This document shows, one piece after another, positions 11,385-22,683 of a DNA stretch of 64,000 nt. The notes under the pieces are model-generated. The model saw only the letters and a program-made list of their open reading frames with translations. It searched no databases and was not told the DNA's origin. The position numbers and the translations under genes were made by a program. Source of the DNA: Nemertoderma westbladi (taxonomy: Eukaryota; Xenacoelomorpha; Nemertodermatida; Nemertodermatidae); contig JAUCBJ010007243.1 in NCBI GenBank assembly GCA_032718475.1, forward strand, positions 62,001 to 126,000. The letters are read 5' to 3'. Positions within the stretch are counted from its first letter, which is position 1. Each line of letters begins with the position of its first letter.

Positions 11385-12695
11385 AGTTTGTTGCTCGTTT
11401 TTGCTCATTGCTGCTCGTTGTGCTTTATTATTTCTCGTTGTTGGTCATTGTTGCTCATTGTTGGTTATTGTTGCTCGTTGTTGGTTATTGTTGCTCGTTG
11501 TTGGTCATTGTTGCTCATTGTTTCTCGTTGTTGCTTGTTGGTGCTCATTGTTGCTCATTAGTTGTACTTTATTATTGCTTGTTGTTGCTCATTGTGCTCG
11601 TTGTTGTACTCAGTGCTCGTTGTTGCTCATTGTTGCTTCTTGTTGTACTTTATTATTGCTCGTTCAATCGTTGTTGCTCATTATTGCTCGTTGTTGTTCT
11701 GTATTATTGCTCATTGTTGCTCAGTATTTCTCATTGTTGCTCATTGTTGCTCGATATTACTCGTTGTTGCTCATTGTCGCTCGTTGTTGTACTTTATTAT
11801 TGCTCATTGTTGCTCGTTGTTGCTCAATATTACTCGTTGTTGCTCATTGTCGCACGTTGTTGTACTTTATTATTGCTCATTGTCAGATTGTTGCTCAATA
11901 TAACTCGTTGTTGCTCGTTCTGTCGTTGTTGCTCATTATTGCTCGTTGTTGTACTTTATTATTGCTCATTGTTGCTCAATATTACTCGTTGTTGCTCATT
12001 ATTGCTCGTTGTTGTTCTTTATTATTGCTCATTGTTGCTCAGTGTTTCTCATTGTTGCTCAATCTGTCAATGTTACTCGTTGTTATACTTTATTATTGCT
12101 CATTGTTGCTATACTTTATTATTGCTCATTGTTGCTCAATGTTACTCGTTGTTACTCATTGTCATTGTTGCTCGCTGTTCCTCATGTCCTCATTGTTGCT
12201 CGTTGTTGTACTTTATTATTGCTCATTGTTGCTCGTTGTTTCTCAATGTTACTCGTTGTTGCTCGTTGTTACTCGTTGTTGCTCGTTCAGTCGCTGTTCC
12301 TCATTATTGCTCATTGCAGCATTGTTGCTCATTGTTGTTCGTTATTTCTCGCTGTTGCTCATTGTTGCTCGTTGTTGTACTTTATTATTGCTCATTTTTG
12401 CTCGTTGTGGCTCATGGTCTGATTGTTGCTCAATGTTACTCGTTGTTGCTCATTGTTACTCGTTGTTGCTCATTGTTGCTCAATGTTACTCGTTGTTGCT
12501 CATTGTTACTCGTTGTTGCTCATTGTTGCTCGTTCAGTCGTTGTTCCTCATTATTGCTCGTTGTTGTACTTTAATATTGCTCATTGTTGCTCAATGTTAC
12601 TCGTTGTTACTCGTTGTTGCTCGTTGTTTTGTTACTCATTGTTCAGTTGTTGCTCGTTGTTGCTTATTGTTGGCCATTGTTGCTCGTTGTGCATT
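11385..12695 (+). repeat. 10-bp minisatellite TTGTTGCTCR, array 1
   Basis: About 1.3 kb of tandem TTGTTGCTCA/TTGTTGCTCG units with a recurrent variant TTGTACTTTATTATTGCTC. It is internal to transposon copy 1 and has a homologous array in copy 2 (16285-17490). The unit has no stop codon in any forward frame, which explains the overlapping long open frames rich in Leu, Val, Cys and Ser. They are not genes. Confidence 0.93.
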
Positions 12696-13133
12696 TTTGC
12701 ACCTATCAAATTAAGCTCAGAAGCTCCCTTAGTAGGCCTATCTCTGTATCTTGCAGTCTTGCAATGTCCTGTCCAGGTTAGGCAGTTAGGAGGTCATAAC
12801 TGTCATAAGCAGATAAGGGCAGAAGGAGGATGGGGCTGGGAGACGAGGTTATATGAGATGAGACATTATATAAGGATATTTAATTTAATTTAATTTATTT
12901 AATTTATTTTATTAATTTATTTTTTTTATTTAATTTAATGTATTTAATTAAATTAAATTAATTTATTTTATTTAATTTATTTAATATATGAGAAATGATA
13001 AATATTTAATTTATTTAAGGATAAGGAGTGTGCACATTTTGGAATGAAATTGTATAGGCTACCTAAATAAGAAACCCATGTCAAAAAGTTCTTATTTAAG
13101 GACTTTTAGTATTTATGTGTACAATATCGATGT

Positions 13134-13217
13134 TATCGATGCTAAATTTTAAAAGTATTAATTATTGGGCACTGGACAGTGCCCAATAATTAATACTTTT
13201 AAAATTTAGCATTGATA
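13134..13217. repeat. Near-perfect palindrome at the breakpoint of transposon copy 1
   Basis: Arms 13141-13174 and 13177-13210 are exact inverted copies (34 bp) with a 2-nt spacer GA. One mismatch further out extends the pairing to 13134-13217. It sits exactly where homology to the right inverted repeat of copy 2 ends. Confidence 0.92.
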
Positions 13218-13344
13218 AAGCTGTGGCTGACAGTGTGACAGTCCTTCATTTGTTTTATCTTTTAATATTTACTCGCCACATTCCCCACCATGATTTTTGA
13301 AACAATCTATTGAAACGTTTAAGAGACCTTCATGTAGCACGTCA

Positions 13345-13484
13345 GCACGTCCACGTGGCTGCGTGTGGTAGGTGGTAGGTTTAGGTAGGCCTACTGCAGT
13401 ACTGTAACAAATCTATTGAAACATTTACTGATTTAAGATACCTTCTGCCTTCGCGCAGTATCGGTATATGGGATACTAATTAGA
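13345..13484. repeat. Direct duplication, copy A (partner 18888-19028)
   Basis: About 140 bp, from CACGTCAGCACGTCCACGTG through GTAGGTTTAGGTAGGCC to CGGTATATGGGATACT, recur almost identically at 18888-19028. Both copies contain a variant of the 62-bp unit found in tandem at 14128-14683 (ATTGAAAC...CTTCGCGCAG). The copies lie on either side of transposon copy 2. Confidence 0.88.
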
Positions 13485-13664
13485 TTATTGATAATGAGAT
13501 TATTTGTGTGGTCCTCATTCTCCTCCATTCACTGCTATAGTGTAGCTGGATGATTATATTATATATTGAAGAAGATTAAGGATATTCATTTGATCTGTTG
13601 ATACTGCGGATTATACTGTATTGAATAAGTCTATAAAGATATTCAATCCGGGTTACAATACAAG

Positions 13665-14129
13665 ATGTCGACTGCCAGCGCCACAATTGATAGGCAGACC
13701 AGCTCTCCAAGCAACAGAAGAGTATCCCTAATCGGTTCGTCAAAATCTACAGCAACGCGAACTTCGGCTGGGAACACCACCAATAAAACCAAACAAAATA
13801 ACACAATGTCCCAACGGACATCTACTGATGGTTACTGTGCATCTACGAACACAATTTCCACAGTATCGCAGAGGAAAAAAGCAAAACCGAGAGAATGGAT
13901 CACCACAAAGATTGAATGCTCCATCTGCCAAATTACCTGGACTGAAATTGAAACGCAGGTGGCTGTTGAGCTTGACATATCCTCACAAAACTTTATTTGC
14001 GGTGTGTGTTCTGCTCAAAAGATTGAAAAGTTGGAAGCTGATCAAGCTACCCTACTGATAGACAACAGCAACCTATCGAAACAACTAGTCCATCTGAGAA
14101 ACTTAACGAATGATGTTCACAACGTTTAA
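13665..14129 (+). CDS. Small ORF with CxxC pairs and coiled-coil end; possible retrotransposon ORF1 fragment
   Basis: A 154-codon ORF from ATG 13665 to TAA 14129. The N-terminal 80 residues are Ser/Thr/Asn-rich and low complexity, followed by a basic stretch RKKAKPREW. Next come two Cys pairs (CSIC near 85 and CGVC near 117) that could bind zinc, and a heptad-like tail (KIEKLEADQATLLIDNSN). A zinc-binding motif followed by a coiled coil resembles the start of ORF1 proteins of some animal LINEs. No RT lies downstream; instead a tandem array begins at the stop codon. I do not recognise the family with certainty. It may be a truncated element rather than a host gene. Confidence 0.45.
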   Translation: MSTASATIDRQTSSPSNRRVSLIGSSKSTATRTSAGNTTNKTKQNNTMSQRTSTDGYCASTNTISTVSQRKKAKPREWITTKIECSICQITWTEIETQVAVELDISSQNFICGVCSAQKIEKLEADQATLLIDNSNLSKQLVHLRNLTNDVHNV

Positions 14130-14683
14130 CTGTTGAAACGTTTAAGAGACCTTCGCGCAGCACGTGGCGTGCTCCAACATTGTGTAACAAGCTGTTCAAA
14201 TGTTTAAGAGACCTTCGCGCAGCACGTGGCTTACTGTAACATTGTGTAACAAGCTGTTGAAACGTTTGAGAGACTTTCGCGCAGCACGTGGCGCACTGTA
14301 ACATTGTTAACAAGCTGTTGAAACGTTTAATAGACCTTCGTGCAGCACATGGGGGTACTGAAACATTCTGTTGAAACGTTTGAGAGACCTTCGCGCAGCA
14401 CGTGGCACACAGTAATATTGTATAACAAGCTGTTCAAATGTTTAAGAGACCTTCGCGCAGCACGTGGCTTACTGGAACATTATGTAACAATATGTTGAAA
14501 CGTTTGAGAGACCTTCGCGCAGCACGTGGCGTACTCCAACATTGTGTAACAAACTGTTGAAACGTTTAAGATACCTCCGCGTTCGCGCAGTATGTGAGAT
14601 GCTGAAACAATCTGTTGAAACGGTTCAAAGGCCTTCGCGCAGCACATGAGACACTAAAACAATATATTGAAACGATTAAGAGG
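14128..14683 (+). repeat. About 62-bp tandem repeat with CACGTG in most units
   Basis: Ten units start with GTTGAAACG or GTTCAAATG at about 14130, 14193, 14254, 14318, 14371, 14432, 14493, 14556, 14616 and 14667. Each contains AGAGACCTTCGCGCAGCACG or a near copy, and usually CACGTGGC. Single diverged units occur at 13310-13470 and 18960-19080. The first unit abuts the stop codon of the ORF ending at 14129. Confidence 0.9.
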
Positions 14684-16284
14684 TCTATATATTTTCCATC
14701 ATAGCTAACACCCCAATTCATGATATTGACTGATTGAATGGGATAATCTTTTTAGGCTCATTAAGCAGTTAAGCCAAGGAATGCCTGTTCACCATCACCA
14801 CCATGGATGATATTCTATAGTAAACCTCTTCCATTTTCTTTTCCAAAGTTGCTTTGGTTCCCATTTATCGACCACTCACAAGGATGAAAGCTAGGGATGG
14901 TCTAGGCTGAAGCATTTAAAGCACTGTCAGACTGTGCAACTGTGCTCAAACAGTGCTGCCCTCGTCAGTAGGGAACATACCCTTAAATAAGCTCCAAAAG
15001 TTCTTATTTAAGGAAAATGGCTCTTATTTAGGGGTTTTTGGGCCTTTTTTGGATATTTTTTCGATATAATATGCAATAACTTGTTTCAGGAAAAAATACC
15101 GCATAATTTTATTTCACAATGTATAAGTTGGGTCTTTCTTGAACATAAAGCAAAAAACCAGAAAACATTTCACCGTCCGGTTTTTTTTCTACAAGCGTTT
15201 TAAAATTGCATCAAAAATACGACTAGTTCCTAAATAAGGGGGATTTTTTAAATTTACCTTATTTAAGATATTGAAATTGTACACATAAATACTAAAAGTC
15301 CCTAAATAAGAACTTTTTGACCTGGGTTTCTTATTTAGGAATACAATTGTATTCCAAAATCTGCACATTCCTTAAATAAAATAAATATTCCTTATTCCTT
15401 ACAGTATGTGTTACACTTCTTTCATAATTCTTTGATTTATGTCAGTCTGTATATTGTTAATTGTTGGGTTAAGGATAAGGACAATGGTTGCACTGCACTC
15501 TATAAATCATCTATAGAATATCGTATCATAATGAAGTTGCTAGCACTGGCATTCTTACCTCACACGGTAGCATAGAATAGACCATTGATATTCAAAAGAA
15601 TAGCCCATCTGAGCGCACATACATTGTCACGTATTTCGATGAAACATGACTCAAGTAACTGGACATCGCCGCACAGTTTCGAAAAACTAACTTGTGTCCT
15701 GCATTTCCTCTTCTGCTCCGCGTTACGCCCCACTGGATTATCCACAATGTTGTACTTGAAAGGTGTGAAAAGAGTGAAAAACCAGACTGCCAGATGTCAA
15801 TGTCATGTCAATAGACACAAAGATGGTTCGGTTGGGCATGGGCAGCTGATAGACGTTATGAAGGTTAAAGATGATGACTGGATGACGTTTTGGCTCAACT
15901 GGCTCAGGCATGAGTGGGACACGTTCGTGGGACCTTTGCGCAGCATGAAGTGAGCAAAGCCTTAGCTAGCCCTAGCTGATAGGGGCCCCACCCCATTAAC
16001 ATGATGTCTTTCGTTAGTCAGAGGTCATTCAACACAATACTCGTCTCCTTAATTTGCCTCATTGCGCTCGTTTGTTTTTTACCAAACTTCAGATTATTTC
16101 TAATCTTTTGACAGACTACATACATACTAAGTTTCGTTTAATTTCATCAAGGAATGACCGAGTTATTAGCGATAAAAATTTACAACGACGACAGACAACT
16201 CGTTAATAGCACCCATCCCATATGCTAAAGGCTTCGCTCACTTGAACGTGGCTCTCCCCCACATTCAATCCGGTTCGACGCAGT

Positions 16285-17490
16285 TTGTTGCTCGTTGTTG
16301 CTCATTCAGTCATTGATGCTCATTGTGCTTTATTATTTCTCATTGTTGGTTATTGTTGCTCATTGTTGCTCGTTGTTGGTCATTGTTGCTCATTGTTGCT
16401 TGTTCGTGCTCATTGTTGCTCGTTAGTTGTACTTTATTATTGCTCGTTGTACTCTATTATTGCTCGTTGTTGCTCATTATTGCTCATTGTTACTCATTGA
16501 TGCTCGTTGTTGTACTTTATTATTGCTCGTTCAATCGTTGTTCCTCATTATTGCTCGTTGTTTCTCGTTGTTGTACTTTATTATTGCTCATTGTTGGTCA
16601 ATATTACTCGTTGTTGCTCGTTCAGTCGTTGTTGCTCATTGTTGCTCGTTGTTGTACTTTATTATTGCTCATTGTTGCTCAGTGTTTCTTATTGTTGCTC
16701 GTTGTTGCTCAATGTTACTCGTTGTTATACTTTGTTGTTGCTCAATGTTACTCGTTGTTATACTTTATTATTGCTCAATGTTACTCGTTATTTTGTTACT
16801 CATTGTCATTGTTACTCGTTGTTCCTCATGTCCTAATTATTGGTCGTTGTTTCTCGTTGTTGTACTTTATTATTGCTCATTGTTGCTCGTTGTTTCTCAA
16901 TGTTGCTCGTTGTTGTACTTTATTATTGCTCGTTCAGTCGTTGTTCCTCATTGTTGCTCGCTGTTTCTCGTTGTTGCTCATTGTTGCTCAGTGTTGCTCG
17001 TTGTTGCTCATTATTACTCATTGTTACTCGTTGTTGCTCGTTGTTGTACTTTATTATTGCTCGTTCAGTCGTTGTTCCTCATTGTTGCTCGTTGTTGTCC
17101 TTTATTATTGCTCGGTGTTTCTCAATGTTACTCGTTGTTGCTCATTGTTGCTCGTTGTTGCTCGTTCAATCGTTTTTCCTCATTATTGCTCATTGTTGTT
17201 CGTAGTTTCTCGCTGGTGCTCATTGTTGTACTTTATTATTGCTCATTTTTGCTCGTTGTTGCTCATTGTTGCTCAATGTTACTCGTAGTAGTCGTAGTTG
17301 CTCATTGTTACTCGTTGTTGCTCATTGTTGCTCGTTCAGTCGTTATTCCTCATCATTGCTTGTTGTTGTACTTTAGTATTGCTCAATGTTACTCGTTGTT
17401 GCTCGTTGTTACTCGTTGTTGCTCGTTGTTTTGTTACTCATTGTTCATTTGTTGCTCGTTGTTGCTTATTGTTGGTCATTGTTGCTCGTT
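16285..17490 (+). repeat. 10-bp minisatellite TTGTTGCTCR, array 2
   Basis: Homologous to 11385-12695, with the same unit and the same TTGTACTTTATTATTGCTC variant, but a different order of variants. The arrays have therefore been rearranged by expansion and loss since the two transposon copies separated. Stop-free in the forward frames; no gene. Confidence 0.92.
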
Positions 17491-17615
17491 GTGCATTTTT
17501 GCACCTATCCAATTAAGCTCAGAAGCTCCCTTATCTCTGCATCTTGCAGACATAATAAGAAACATTATATAAGGATATTTAATTTAATTTATTTAATTTA
17601 ATATATGAGAAATGA

Positions 17616-17828
17616 GGCCAGTATTGGTTGACAGGATATACGCAATGCGTATCCCATTGCGCCTCATAATAGCCCCTCGTCAACAAGTCAACCCCATCGA
17701 CTAGCGGCACTGGCTGTTTCAGCTGACGGCGTGACGGGGCTCTGTCGAAAAACGCGTCCCTGATGCAGTAAGGGCCCTCTTTTGAGGAGCAATATTATTA
17801 TTGTCGCGGAACTGCTTCTACTCTCTGT
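17616..17828. mobile_element. 213-bp insertion in transposon copy 2 with 9-bp direct repeats
   Basis: GAGAAATGA occurs at 17607-17615 and 17829-17837, while copy 1 has a single GAGAAATGA-like site (about 12988-12996), so an insertion is shown directly. The insert is more GC-rich than its host. It shows no clear inverted ends and no coding capacity. A SINE or a truncated element is possible. Confidence 0.65.
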
Positions 17829-18284
17829 GAGAAATGAGAAATATTTAATTTATTTAAGGAGTATCAGAGTATGCAGATTTTGGAATGAAATTGTATACCT
17901 AAATAAGAAACCCATGTCAAAAAGTTCTTATTTAAGGACTTTTAGTATTTATGTGTACAATTTCGATGTCTTAAATAAGGTAAATTTAAAAATCCCTCTT
18001 ATTTAGGAACTGGTCGTATTTTTGATGCCATTTTAAAACGCTTGTAGAAAAAAAACCGGACGGTGAAATGTTTTCTGGTTTTTTGCATTATGTTCAAGAA
18101 AGAACCAACTTTTATATTGTGTAATAAAATTATGCGGTATTTTTTACTGAAACAAGTTCTTGCATATTATGTCGAAAAAATATCCAAAAAAGGCCCAAAA
18201 ACCCCTAAATAAGAGCCATTTTCCTTAAATAAGAACCCACTTTTGGAGCTTATTTAAGGGTATGTTCCCTACTGCTCGTGCACC

Positions 18285-18385
18285 ATGCCGTGCCCAGGCT
18301 GGCGTGCCCCATCTAGGGATCGAAACAGGGCTTCCTAATTGGAAGCCCAGGTATGTCACCAATAGACCAAGCTGCAGCTGTAGCT
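18285..18385 (-). other. tRNA-like, probable SINE head
   Basis: On the minus strand, an A-box-like TTGGTCTATTGGTG is followed by a hairpin GGGCTTCC-AATTA-GGAAGCCC in anticodon-arm position and a B-box-like GTTTCGATCCC at normal spacing. An acceptor stem cannot be closed, so it is not called as a functional tRNA. A tRNA-derived SINE is the best explanation. Confidence 0.4.
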
Positions 18386-18856
18386 GTGCTTCTAGCGTAG
18401 AACTGTGCTGTAAAGGGTACAGCTCTAGTCATGCACATATAGCCTTATGATCGGACCCCTGTGCTGTACCTTGTTACTTGTTAGTGTTACAGCAGTCATC
18501 CTCCATAGCATCTCTGCAAACAAAGTCCAATTTTGGAATGTATGAATACATTTCTGCAAAAGCATGGTAGGAATAATGAATTTGGCACAAAAAACATATA
18601 TTTATTGAAAAATGATAGAATTTATGATGGAAATATACTTGCAGGACTTTAAAATATTTTTTTTTAATTTAGAAAAGTCCAATTTTGGAGTGTATTCCGA
18701 TTTCGGAATCTACCCTCGCACAAAGTTCCAAAATTGGAATAAGTCCAAAATCGCCTATATCACCGACTGTATAATATTCATTGTTGTTTCTCATCGTTGT
18801 TTCGCTTTACATTGCGATTTTATCTGTTTAGTGCATATAATTTGTTGTTGACGTAA

Positions 18857-18889
18857 AAAAATCAAATCAAATCAAATCAAATCAAATCA
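18857..18889 (+). repeat. (AAATC)n microsatellite
   Basis: About six ATCAA units directly before duplication copy B. Confidence 0.9.
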
Positions 18890-19028
18890 CGTCAGCACGT
18901 CCACGTGGCTGCGTGTGGTAGGTGGTAGGTTTAGGTAGGCCTACTGCAGTACTGTAACAAATCTATTGAAACATTTACTGATTTAAGATACCTTCTGCCT
19001 TCGCGCAGTATCGGTATATGGGATACTA
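18888..19028. repeat. Direct duplication, copy B (partner 13345-13484)
   Basis: Same 140-bp sequence as copy A. After it, a single diverged unit of the 62-bp repeat follows (GTTGAAACGTTTAAGATACC near 19050). Confidence 0.88.
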
Positions 19029-19084
19029 CTGTACCGTACCGTGCTGAAACAATCAGTTGAAACGTTTAAGATACCTTTGTGCAT

Positions 19085-20186
19085 AACATTCTGCCTTTCC
19101 CGATTTGCGATTGGGGAATTTGACCTAACTGAAGTAATAGGCCTACGGCTGTACGGTCAGACGGTACTGCAATTCAGCAATTACTGAATTAATAGGCCTA
19201 CACAGACAGACAGATACGGTACGGTACCGGTTGGCCGGTACTCAGGTCCTGGTACAGCTCCCAGATTGCCAGACATCAGACGCAGACAGCCGGAGGTAAA
19301 TCTGTAAATCAGTAAATACAGAAATACTTCAGTACTACCAGACTACTTAGGCCTACGCCTACCTTACCCCAACGGTCTGATACCTATCTCTTTATCTTCT
19401 TCTGACTCTCTCTGTCTCTGAAGTACTGAAGTCCTGGAAGTCGGAAGTCTGAACTGCTGAACTGAATGTGGAATGAAGTACAGGTACTTACTTACTGCTG
19501 TACTGACTTAAAGCAGGAAAGCGCATCGCAACCTGACACGCCGACAGTCCACTCTACTTCTGACTGCAGTACTGCTCTATGGATTTTTGATCAGCTGCTT
19601 AAATTCGGACAAACTTTTTGATATTGATTTCTCATTGGTTACCTTGTATATCATAGCCTATTCACCAACTACTACTACGCAACTACTGGTAATTATTAAT
19701 ATCTTGATGACTCACTGTACTGTAACTACCTATGTAAAACCACCTAAACTCGGCAAACGTTCAGAACTAGATACGCAGAACACAATAGAGGCCTACAAAA
19801 GTAGAGTTGGATTGGGGGGGGGGATTGATTCCCTTGTTTGTTCTCACTCCCTGTGCATTTTCCCTGGTGTATTTTAACCCCCTCCAGTGAATACTATAAT
19901 ATAATAATAATATTGGTTATTTATATAGCGCTTTTCTACGCTCAGCATACTCAAAGCGCTTTTATTATCATTACCCCAGCACGGTATTATTATCAATACA
20001 CATGCATTTGTCCATTTTCACACTATGTCTGTCTGTGCAAGTCCATCCCCATCCCCGGTTAATTTCCCTAGTATCTTTAGCGCCCTCAGTGAAAAGCCCA
20101 TCTTCCCCATTCCCACCAATCGTACAGGAATTTATAGTACTCACAACACATTTCAACTAACGAGGTAATGCTCGTCATTAGTTTAT
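19085..20186. other. Non-coding, repeat-derived spacer
   Basis: No gene seen. At about 19903-19965 an (AAT)n run is followed by TTATTTATATAGCGC and an inverted AAGCGCTT. A second copy of this AAT plus TATATAGCGC motif is at 32546-32630, so it is a dispersed repeat. Confidence 0.5.
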
Positions 20187-21244
20187 TTAAGGGGAGTTTA
20201 AGGGGATTTAAGGACAATTTTTCCATACAAACTAATATTCAGTCTCGGTACACTTTTAGCACGCATCAGATTACTTTACAGGCCAACTGTTCTTGCATTC
20301 CACCCGGAAATTAATGGGCTTTCTGCTTTCTGGAGAACCAATGTTTTTTTCATATATTTAGCTTATTTTTTTAAAAGTGGACCTAATTTTCCAAAAAAAA
20401 ATAGCCATATAATTAGTGTCACAAGCATTAAAATTACAATTCGATGCTTGTGCGTACATAATATATATAAAATAATTGGTTCACGTTATTCTACGTTAAA
20501 TAATGATCCTAGTGAGCATCTTTAAAGTCTATAACTATCAAATTGCAGCTGAGAAAAATGTACCGAAAGAATTTTAAAAACTCATTTTGAGAAAAATCCA
20601 GTTAAAATTTGAACCTTCCCGCGCAAAAACTGTCTATTATTAGGAAATAATGTCTAAATAATTTTTGCTATGGGGTTTTCCTGGTCGCTGAATTCATTTC
20701 TGAGGTTAGTTTTCACTTTTAATTCAATTTTATTTGTCTGTATGTCTGTCTGTTGGTCTTTCTGACTATCCGTCAATCTGTCCGTCAAATATAAGAAAAG
20801 GGCATACAATCTAGTTAAACGTTTAGGTAGAGGGGTTTTCCTGGTCGCATAATTAATTTCGAGTGACAGTTTGTTTTAACATTTGATGACCTCCAAATTG
20901 TCTGTTTGGCAGTCAGTTTGTCGGTTATATTTTGACGGACAGACTGACAGAGGCTTACAGACAGAAACGACGAGGCCAAATTTGAATAGTGGCAACATAA
21001 ATGAAGTCACCGACCACGAAAACCCATTTAGGGAATTTTTTTAGACAGATAGTTTGCTTTTTATTGACGGACAGACATTCTGACGGACAAACCGACAGTC
21101 AATCGGACAGACAGCCATATCTCGAGAAGTAAGATATATCTTGTTAAACGCTTTTCAAATTTGGAATCTTGATAAAAATTGGCTCCAGATGAAACAGAAA
21201 AAAAATTGAAAAAAAATTGGATGCCTGTACTAAACTCCCCTTAA
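20187..21244. mobile_element. Non-autonomous TTAA-flanked TIR element
   Basis: TTAAGGGGAGTTTA at 20187-20200 is exactly inverted as TAAACTCCCCTTAA at 21231-21244, so both ends lie on TTAA. TTAA target duplication is characteristic of piggyBac and Kolobok elements. The interior is non-coding, with CTGTCTGT/GACGGACAGAC words in both orientations. It could also be a chance pair of short inverted ends, though 14 matching bases at 1.06 kb makes that unlikely. Confidence 0.6.
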
Positions 21245-21557
21245 CCTCGCTTTCTCCATATAGTCTTACTGCGCTCCAGCCTGCCAGGTAACAAACAGTC
21301 AAGAGCGAGAGAGTGAATGTCGTCTTGCACCCGGTGTTTCAAGTAGGTAAAGGCTACTGACCGGAACCATTGCCATTTAAAGAAGCAGGTTAAAGAGGCG
21401 GGTTGGGGGGAACCAAGGCAATAAAACGAAAGTTAACACATGTTACAAGATTATGCAGGTTACTTTATTGCGGTAATAGGCCCTACAGTTATGGTCCGGT
21501 CAATAATACACAAGTAAAATATAAATCAAATATAAAGCTTCAATATGGTAATTAAAC

Positions 21558-21956
21558 GGTCCGGTCGATGGGTCCGGTCAGTAGGTCCGGTCAATGGGTT
21601 GGGTCAATGGGTCCGGTCAGTGGGTCCGGTCAGTGGGTCCGGTCAGTAGGTCCGGTCAGTGGGTCCGGTCAATGGGTCCGGTCAATGGTTCCCGTCAGTG
21701 GATCCGGTCAGTGCGTCCGGTCAATGCGTCCGGTCAGTGGATCCGGTCAGTGGATCCGTTCGTTCAGTGGGTCCGGTCAATGCGTCCGGTCAGTGGATCC
21801 GGTCAGTGGGTCCGGTCAATGGATCCAGTCAGTGGATCCGGTCAGTGGATCCGGTCATTGGATCCGTTCGTTCAGTGGGTCCGGTCAATGCGTCCGGTCA
21901 GTGGATCCGGTCAGTGGGTCCGATCAATGTGTCCAGTCAATGGGTCCGGTCAGTAG
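21558..21956 (+). repeat. 13-bp minisatellite GGTCCGGTCARTG
   Basis: About 30 units of GGTCCGGTCAGTG/GGTCCGGTCAATG, with variants GATCCGGTCAGTG and GCGTCCGGTCA and a partial higher-order duplication (GATCCGTTCGTTCAGTG at about 21743 and 21861). The forward frames are open because the unit lacks stops; the resulting Gly/Ser/Val/Gln-rich peptides are not genes. Confidence 0.93.
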
Positions 21957-22469
21957 CCACTACTTTTCAAGTAGGCCATCACTGGTCGTTTATTATGATT
22001 ATTTCAATGTGAGACAGAAGGTCTGGAATTTCGGTCCGTCGATTTCAAAATCGTTTCAATATTTCAACTAAATAAGTCATTTCAATGTCAATGCTACTCC
22101 ATGGACACATTGTGATCAAACTTCGATCAATGTTTGATCAAAGTTTGATCACAGGAATTCGTTTTGTGAGCGGGGTTGTATTAAGGCTAGGCAATGAACT
22201 AAAGAGTCAACATTTGTTTATTTTCCTTAACTTCGTGGTTGCATTTCCTTAAGGAAATGCCTTTCTAGTATACAGTATAACTGTATAACTCATCTTTTTA
22301 CAAGCCTCGTTGTGCTCGTCATTCAGTCAGCATGTACATTTGACAGCTAATAATAGCCTGCAACTGTATAAGGATGAGGTGTACTGTAACTGTAGGCTTA
22401 TATCGTATTGAAATTAATATTGAAATTTAAAATAGGCCTACTGTATCATAGAGATATGCCAATACACTG

Positions 22470-22612
22470 AGGGGGGTTACAATTCACTAAAAAATCACCC
22501 AGAGTAGTTTCACCCCCGGTTAAAATAACCTAGTGAATTCTAACCGGGGGTGAAAAAAATACACTAGGGAATTTTAACCGTGAGGTGCATTTTTAGGGGG
22601 GGGGGGGGGATG
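22470..22612. repeat. Short inverted repeats and G-run
   Basis: ACCCCCGGTTA and TAACCGGGGGTGAA face each other at about 22510-22555, followed by a G-run near 22598-22610. Function unknown. Confidence 0.6.
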
Positions 22613-22683
22613 TTCTGCTACACCGGTAGTGGCATAAGCAAGGAGTAGGCCGAACTTTACTCACTTCAACGGGTGTTTAACCG

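Larger units (their letters stand above)
9422..13133. mobile_element. TIR DNA transposon, copy 1 (right end truncated), non-autonomous
   Basis: It begins CAGTAGGGAACATACCC at 9422 and shares nearly its whole length with the intact copy at 14966-18274. The left terminal repeat is about 400 bp. The start of the right inverted repeat is recognisable at about 13020-13130, but its outer part is missing, and the sequence breaks at a palindrome at 13134. The interior holds a 10-bp minisatellite (11385-12695) and a separate inserted element (10351-10938). A minus-strand segment around 10060-10260 is conserved between copies at peptide level but is not recognised. No transposase is visible. Confidence 0.8.
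14966..18274. mobile_element. TIR DNA transposon, copy 2 (both ends intact), non-autonomous, 3.3 kb
   Basis: The ends are CAGTAGGGAACATACCC at 14966 and its exact inverse ending at 18274, with terminal inverted repeats of about 400 bp. They are flanked by a 5-bp direct repeat CTCGT at 14961-14965 and 18275-18279. The interior carries a 10-bp minisatellite (16285-17490) and a 213-bp insertion (17616-17828). No transposase is seen, so it would need one in trans. The superfamily is not assigned: the 5-bp duplication and CAG...CTG ends do not settle it. Confidence 0.87.

Noticed and set aside
11345-12893. Overlapping 150-440-codon ORFs over the TTGTTGCTC repeat, and the same at 16285-17601
   Set aside because: Low-complexity products of a stop-free 10-bp repeat in all three forward frames.
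21568-22071. Gly/Ser/Val/Gln-repeat ORFs over the 13-bp minisatellite
   Set aside because: Same artefact: a 13-bp stop-free unit read in three frames.
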